In this document: positions 36,977 to 64,000 of the stretch, piece after piece
How the letters are laid out: each line of letters starts with the position of its first letter
Position numbering within the stretch: the stretch's first letter is position 1
Assembly (NCBI GenBank): GCA_907165065.1
Contig: OU015541.1
Location: 14,944,501-15,008,500 of the forward strand
From: Caprimulgus europaeus
Lineage: Eukaryota; Chordata; Aves; Caprimulgiformes; Caprimulgidae
Length of the DNA: 64,000 nt
Direction of reading: 5' to 3'
Position numbers and translations under genes: made by a program
The notes under the pieces: model-generated
Told to the model about the DNA's origin: nothing
The model's database searches: none
Seen by the model: the letters and a program-made list of their open reading frames with translations, nothing else

Positions 36977-37606
36977 CATAGAATCATTTTGGTTGGAAAA
37001 GACACTTAAAATCATCAAGCCCAACCGTAAACCTAACACTGTCAAGTCCACCACTAAACCATGTCCGTAAACACCACATCAACACGTCTTTTCTTTTAAC
37101 TCCTTCCAGGGATGGGGACTCCACCACTGCCCTGGGCAACCCCTTCCAATGCTCGAGAACCCTTTTGGTGAAGTAATTTTTCCTAATATCCAACCTAAAT
37201 CTCCCCTGGTGCAACTTGAGGCCATTTCCTCTTGTCCTGTCCCTTGTTCCTTGGTTGAACAGACCCACCCCCACCTCTCTCCACCCTCCTGTCAGGGAGT
37301 TGGACAGAGCCAGAAGGTCTCCCCTCAGCCTCCTTTTCTCCAGGCTCAGCACCCCCAGTTCCCTCAGCCGGGAACTCAGCACACTTGTGCTCCAGACCCT
37401 TCCCCAGCTCCGTTCCCTTCTCTGGACACACTCCAGCACCTCCAGGTCCTTCTTGGAGTCAGGGGCCCAAAACTGAACCCAGCACTCGAGCTGTGGCCTC
37501 ACCAGTGCCCAATACAGGGGAGGAGAACTTCCCTGGTCCTACTGGTCATGCTATTGCTGATACAGACCAGGATGCCCTTGGCTGCCTTGGCTACCTGTGC
37601 ACTTTT
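36977..37606 (-). mobile_element. CR1 LINE, 3' portion
   Basis: Plus strand starts CATAGAATCATTTTGGTTGG and continues through the CR1 3' region. The minus strand reads [20 protein letters not shown], characteristic of the ORF2 C-terminus. The 172-codon minus-strand frame here is CR1, not a host gene. Confidence 0.93.
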
Positions 37607-37871
37607 CCTTCAGTATGGATCAGAGACTTGCTGATAAATTAGCAAGGAGTCAGGACATTAAACAACAAAATACATTTTTTTAAAGGAAATGAGCTGCTAT
37701 ACCAAGGTCATATTTCAAAGTCTTCCATCCATTCTGGAAAGCTTCTGAAACAGGAGTGAAATCTGTGTATTTAACTGTCAAGGTTATTCAAAATTGTCCT
37801 TGATGAGAGTTCAAACTGAAGCAACACATGAGTTTGGCCAAAGTATAGCTCATACCACAGCAAGAGGCAAG

Positions 37872-37922
37872 ATGACCCAATTTAGGAAGAGGGTCACCTC
37901 CAATGACCCAATTTAGGAAGAG
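37872..37922. repeat. 31-bp tandem duplication
   Basis: ATGACCCAATTTAGGAAGAG at 37872 recurs at 37903 with an 11-bp spacer; period 31 bp. Confidence 0.9.
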
Positions 37923-39120
37923 AGGCTGCTAAGCTGTACCTAAACAATGGTTATGTAGTGCACAATAACAACTAAACAAAAATACCAAACACCTTCTGGC
38001 ATTAAAGCTGCCAGTTCACAAACCATACTGCTGACAGGTACTGGGCACAGCATCTCCTCTGCAGGCAGCACTAAATCACAACTGCACTGCAGAGAGCGCG
38101 AGGGAGGACCAGAAATTCTGCCAACAGTTTTATTAGGGTCTGTGTTTGATCTAGTCCTCTCCAACCAATAAAACAGAAGATCTAGCAGGATATATTCAAA
38201 ATAAATTTTACATTTATCAACTCAAACCATGCTTCAAGTCACATTTTCACACCGTTAACTTGCTTAAACTACTGTATTTTCAGCAGTAAAGCAGATTTTA
38301 ATGAGTCTGATCAATGAAAACGCTGTACTAGGAAGTCAATAGACAGTTCTCTCCCTTCTCACAGTGATGCTTTAGTGCCCTGGCCCAGGGTCTTACAAAG
38401 CACACAAGATGTTTCAGACCTGGTCAAACTTCTGGTGCCTGGACACTTCCCTGACTCGTCTATGGAATCACAATTTTGTGTGCTTAAAGCCCCTGGAGTT
38501 TGAACAGACACTAAACACCACCAATTCACACTGGGCTCTCCAGGAATGGTTTTGCACACGGAATCTCTCACTAGAAATATTTTTGGAAACTCAGGAGCTG
38601 CTGCCCCTGAGCCTAACGTTTCCCAAACTTCCTCAAAGCTCCAACAACCAGGAAACACAAGACCTCAAATTTTCCAAGGAAAACCAAACATATATATGTA
38701 TGTGTATATACACACAAATAGATTTATCTACAGATTAAGCACATGAATTCTGCAAACAATCTGTAATGAAAGTAAACAAAAATGCAGGGAGAAAAAAGGT
38801 CCTGACTCACTACTCACACACAAGATGACAATGAAGTGTCATGAACACCGAAGCACTGGTTGCTAGGCTCCATTCAACACCACAAGTCCGTCCTCCCAAA
38901 AAAAGAAAATTGTAAAAACATTTCAAACAAAAGAGCCCACTGCTATCATAACACTGTATGTTGAACTTCATCACCCAGCAGAATATGTATTTTAAATAAA
39001 CTCAGGGTGTCAGCTAGCCCTCATCTTTAATTTCCATGAGACCACAATTCTTCAAGAGTTGAGTCAAAACTTTCTGGGTTAAGGAAGAGAGGAGAGACCA
39101 ACTCAGGTGGCACTGTGGTG

Positions 39121-39905
39121 GGCAGCTAACAAAGACCACCTCACCAGAACAGGAAGTGGCTGAAAATTTTATTTTGATAACTGGAAAAAGCCTCTTGGTA
39201 GCAAACCCTGGCAGACCTCATCCCAGCCACTGCAGCATCTGCTGGAAGGACAGTAAGTTTGTACACAAACAGTCCAGGAGATTTATGGAGACCATCAAGG
39301 CTAATTTCTTGACACAGATAGTCAACTAACAGAGATGCTCTGCTGGACCCGTTACTCCAAAAAAAAACAAGCAAAACTGATCAAAGATGGAAAAGCAAAG
39401 GCAGCCTTTCCTCCAGAGGCTGTGAAGTGTCAGATACTCGACTGCCTGTGCAGTAAAGCAACCAAACTTTATCTGGAGCTGTACCAACAAAAGCAGAGTC
39501 AGCAGGTCAAGAGGAGGGATCCTTCTTCCCTGTTTGGTACTTCAAAGAAACCTGCAGTTTGGGCTCCCCAGTATGACAACACTGACGTACCTGAGAGCAC
39601 CCATCTGAATACAGAGAGCCACCAAGATCATCAGGGGACTGAAGCTGCCTATGACTACCTAATGCAAGCACATAGTGAAGATGAAGGTAGACTCTTCTCA
39701 GAGGTGCAAAGGGATAAAACTAGAAGTAATGGCCATAGGCAGCAACACAGGAAATTCCAGTTAAACATACAGAAAAATATTTACATCTAGAGGGTGGTTA
39801 AACACTAGGAGACAAGCCTAAGGAGGTTATGCGATCTCTGTTCCCAGAGGCAACTGAAACTCACCCAGGCAAGCTGTTCTCCAACCTGATCTAATTAGCC
39901 CTGGT
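39121..39905 (+). mobile_element. old CR1 LINE in sense orientation, internally deleted
   Basis: 39,280-39,360 resembles the endonuclease segment (N-F-L-T-Q then P-T-R-G-D-A-L-L-D-P-L-L after a frame change). After a short A tract, 39,450-39,905 carries ORF2 3' landmarks: GTCAGCAGGTCAAG, TTTGGGCTCCCCAGTA, GAGGTGCAAAGGGA and GAGGGTGGTTAAACACT. Much of the reverse transcriptase is missing. The 151-codon open frame across it is a by-product. Confidence 0.8.
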
Positions 39906-41397
39906 ATGAGGACAGGGACAAAACACAGGCCTCCTGGTGGCCCTTCCTCAATTATTCCATGAATCCATCATCCAAGTCCAACAGCAGAATTATAACCCTG
40001 GACTTCTAGGGACAGCTGTGAAATGGATTTAGAGAAGCCAAATCCCAGCTAGAGGAAACTAATGAAGAATAACATCCAGTCCTTGTTTTCCTACTGCATT
40101 TGTTCTACTACAATGACATTTTTTATCATTATTCTCTGCCACATGCAGCTACATTGAACACAAGGTGACCATCACTTACATTTAGATGTGTATTGCAGCT
40201 GTGCATGTCTGTGTGGAGCTCAGTGTACACATCTAAGTTTAAAGGATAATCCTCTTTGGATTTGTGGGACCCAAATTCAGCTAAAATTGGTGCTTTTCAG
40301 AGGTTGATGCAAAACAAAGCAATGACAAGAGCAGCATACTGAGCAACATCTTGTTTACTCAACCCCTTTTTTCCTCTCCTCCAACAGCTGACACTACACC
40401 ATGCATTTTAATTGCTCACTGACATCACACCTGGCACTTGGACATGCATCTCTGAGCACTTCAAGCATGTTCTAACATCAAGATCTTCTTACATGCAGAA
40501 CCAGAGGTAGCCTACTGAATAATGTTGACTAAAGAGGACAGTGGCAAGAGAGGACTTCACAACATATATGGAGATAAATCTGTGTGGGCATAGAGGAATT
40601 TTTGCTGTAAGATTCTGCCCTTGAAATATTTAAATAGGTTGAGGAACAGCTTTTCCCAGCTCAAGTATATGATGCAGGCTAGCCACAGCACCAGCTTTTA
40701 CCCTGAGGAAACCCCATGGGGATACATTAAATATTTTCAGTAGCTCAAAGATCACACAAAAGTAAAGAAATCCATGGCAAAAACAAAAGCATCTCACTAT
40801 AAAAAACAAGTCAGGCCACAGTCAGACGTTTAATAAAACCACTTTGAGTCAGTGACACACAAGATACAGCAGACATGACAACTCAAAAAACTGAAGATGG
40901 GAGTAGAAGTGTGCTACTGGTGTTTCCAGAGGACTGAACAAGGTCCCTAAGCCCAACCATCCCCTCAGTGGCTTCTCAGCCATTCACAAGACAATAGAAG
41001 GCTACCAAAAATAGTCATTTTTGCCTCACCCCTCCTCGAGTTGGTATGGAAGAAGCATAAAAGGGTCTTTGTTCTAAAGACTAAAACCGATGGAGTAAAG
41101 TAACCCCGTCAACCAGCTCTAATCTCAGAGTAAGAGATTAAGTTTATTTTAGAGGAAGGAGACCAAGCAACCTATACTCCTCCCTACTTCCTCCAGTTTC
41201 ACACATGCACTTCAGCTAGGGCACCTTTGTGGAGAGAGGCCTGACACTGCCAGCCTCCTAACAGGATTCATCTCATTTGAGCAGGGCATGGCAGAAAGCA
41301 TCTCCCTGTAGAAACCGTTCCCCATCTTACTGGTTAGTCTGTTCACATGTTTGACAAGCCTACACATTTTCATTTAGCAATCTTCTGTCCTGCTCCC

Positions 41398-41403
41398 TTT
41401 ATT
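41398..41403 (-). terminator. AHCY: candidate AHCY poly(A) signal (AATAAA on minus strand)
   Basis: TTTATT on the plus strand reads AATAAA on the AHCY strand, about 255 nt beyond the stop codon. A second AATAAA on the same strand is at 41143-41148 (about 510 nt beyond the stop). Either or both could end the mRNA; without transcript data I cannot tell which. Confidence 0.45.
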
Positions 41404-41655
41404 GGGATATTAGGAGCCAATAAAAGGTGCATAGAATCCTTTTCACCATGCCATTAGTTAAATAACCAATTCTAATCCCAAGGGTCAGAATGATCCTCTT
41501 TCACTAAGTAAGGCCCTGAAGCTCCCTCGGTAATGGGAGGGGTTCTGCAGCACTGAGAGGAGTATGGCAAAGCACTTGTTCTCAGAAGCCCAGCACACAC
41601 AAGAGCTTTGGAAGGTTGCATCCCTGCACTTTGGTCTTTGGGTAGTGACACCTGC

Positions 41656-63540
<21,885 letters not shown>

Positions 63541-63547
63541 CTATAGG

Positions 63548-63748
63548 TCTTCAGGAAGATCACAGACCGTTGAGAGTTGGAAGGGACCCACAAAGATCAT
63601 TGAGTCCAACTCCTGTCCCTGCGCAGGACAATCCCAACATTCAGACCATGGGTTTGAGGGCCTTGTCAGGCTTGGTGCCATGAGCACCGCCCCAAGGAGC
63701 CTGTTGCAGTGCTCCACCACGCTCTGCCTCAAGAACTTTCTCCTTTTG
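63548..63748 (-). mobile_element. CR1 LINE, 3' fragment
   Basis: Plus strand GAGAGTTGGAAGGGACCCAC, TTGAGTCCAACTCCTGTCCC and CTCAAGAACTTTCTCC are the reverse complement of a CR1 3' end. It lies in the AHCY intron about 280 bp upstream of the exon at 63264. Confidence 0.85.
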
Positions 63749-64000
63749 CAGTAGGGTGGGTTTAGAAAATTTTGCTCAAAAAACTTGAGATTTTCAGGAC
63801 AGCCACACAGGAAGTGTCCACAGAGTTACAGACATGCAGTAACACACCTGCTGGCACGCAGAAGAGTCAGAAATGCAGCTGAAACACTACACTCCAACAG
63901 GCATTCTCCAAGATTATGCTCACCCAACTCCCACTCTGCTCCAGCCATGGAAGCTTTCCCAGCTAAGTGTTTTCCACACAGATTTCATAACTAGGCTCAG

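Larger units (their letters stand above)
37607..41397. other. intergenic before AHCY 3' end; only repeats seen
   Basis: Holds the 31-bp tandem duplication and the sense CR1 at 39121. The rest is unique noncoding sequence. AHCY transcripts probably terminate near its right edge. Confidence 0.55.

Noticed and set aside
36984..37502. 172-codon minus-strand open frame
   Set aside because: CR1 ORF2 C-terminal sequence plus translated 3' UTR.
39335..39790. 151-codon plus-strand open frame that looks gene-like
   Set aside because: Its DNA contains CR1 3' landmarks throughout (e.g. CAGCAGGTC, TTTGGGCTCCCCAGTA, GAGGTGCAAAGGGA), in CR1 order; the frame is not a host protein.

Overview
The window is vertebrate nuclear DNA, almost certainly from a bird and probably a neognath outside the fowl lineage. 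It contains two recognisable protein-coding genes split into short exons with canonical GT-AG introns, many CR1 (chicken repeat 1) LINE fragments, and three related LTR copies of an avian ERVL-like type. It contains no operons, rRNA, tRNA or CRISPR. The gene pair and its orientation match the conserved ASIP-AHCY neighbourhood (human chromosome 20q11.22, chicken chromosome 20).

Layout. (1) 1-22,093: AT-rich DNA with no protein-coding gene that I can support. It lies upstream of ASIP and holds old CR1 pieces, simple repeats (GAAA, CAAT/CATC, an AT-rich block with a repeated palindrome), a G-rich patch and several promoter-like spots. The best of these is a TATA box at 20,804, about 1.3 kb before the ASIP start codon. 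(2) 22,095-26,640, plus strand: the complete ASIP coding sequence (agouti signalling protein, 130 aa) in three exons with all ten cysteines of the agouti domain. The usual R-F-F tip reads R-I-F here. (3) 26,641-41,390: a roughly 15-kb gap between convergent genes, filled with CR1 and LTR remnants and with no convincing gene. One exon-like segment lies at 36,454-36,584. (4) 41,656-63,264, minus strand: AHCY (adenosylhomocysteinase). The last eight coding exons are present, equivalent to residues 74 to the C-terminus (360 codons); the first coding exons lie beyond the right edge. The introns contain two closely similar CR1 copies, two inverted LTR copies, a C-rich patch and a 120-bp duplication.

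The two genes do not act in one pathway. ASIP is a secreted melanocortin-receptor antagonist that shifts pigment cells toward pheomelanin. AHCY is a housekeeping enzyme of the methyl cycle. They are adjacent, convergent and conserved in order. I found no novel biological system. The observations most worth checking are the ASIP receptor-contact change, candidate ASIP promoters, the CR1 pair that could delete AHCY exons 7-9, and the intronic duplication. Exon calls rest on my own translation and splice-site reading; identities are from recognition of the protein families, not from a search.
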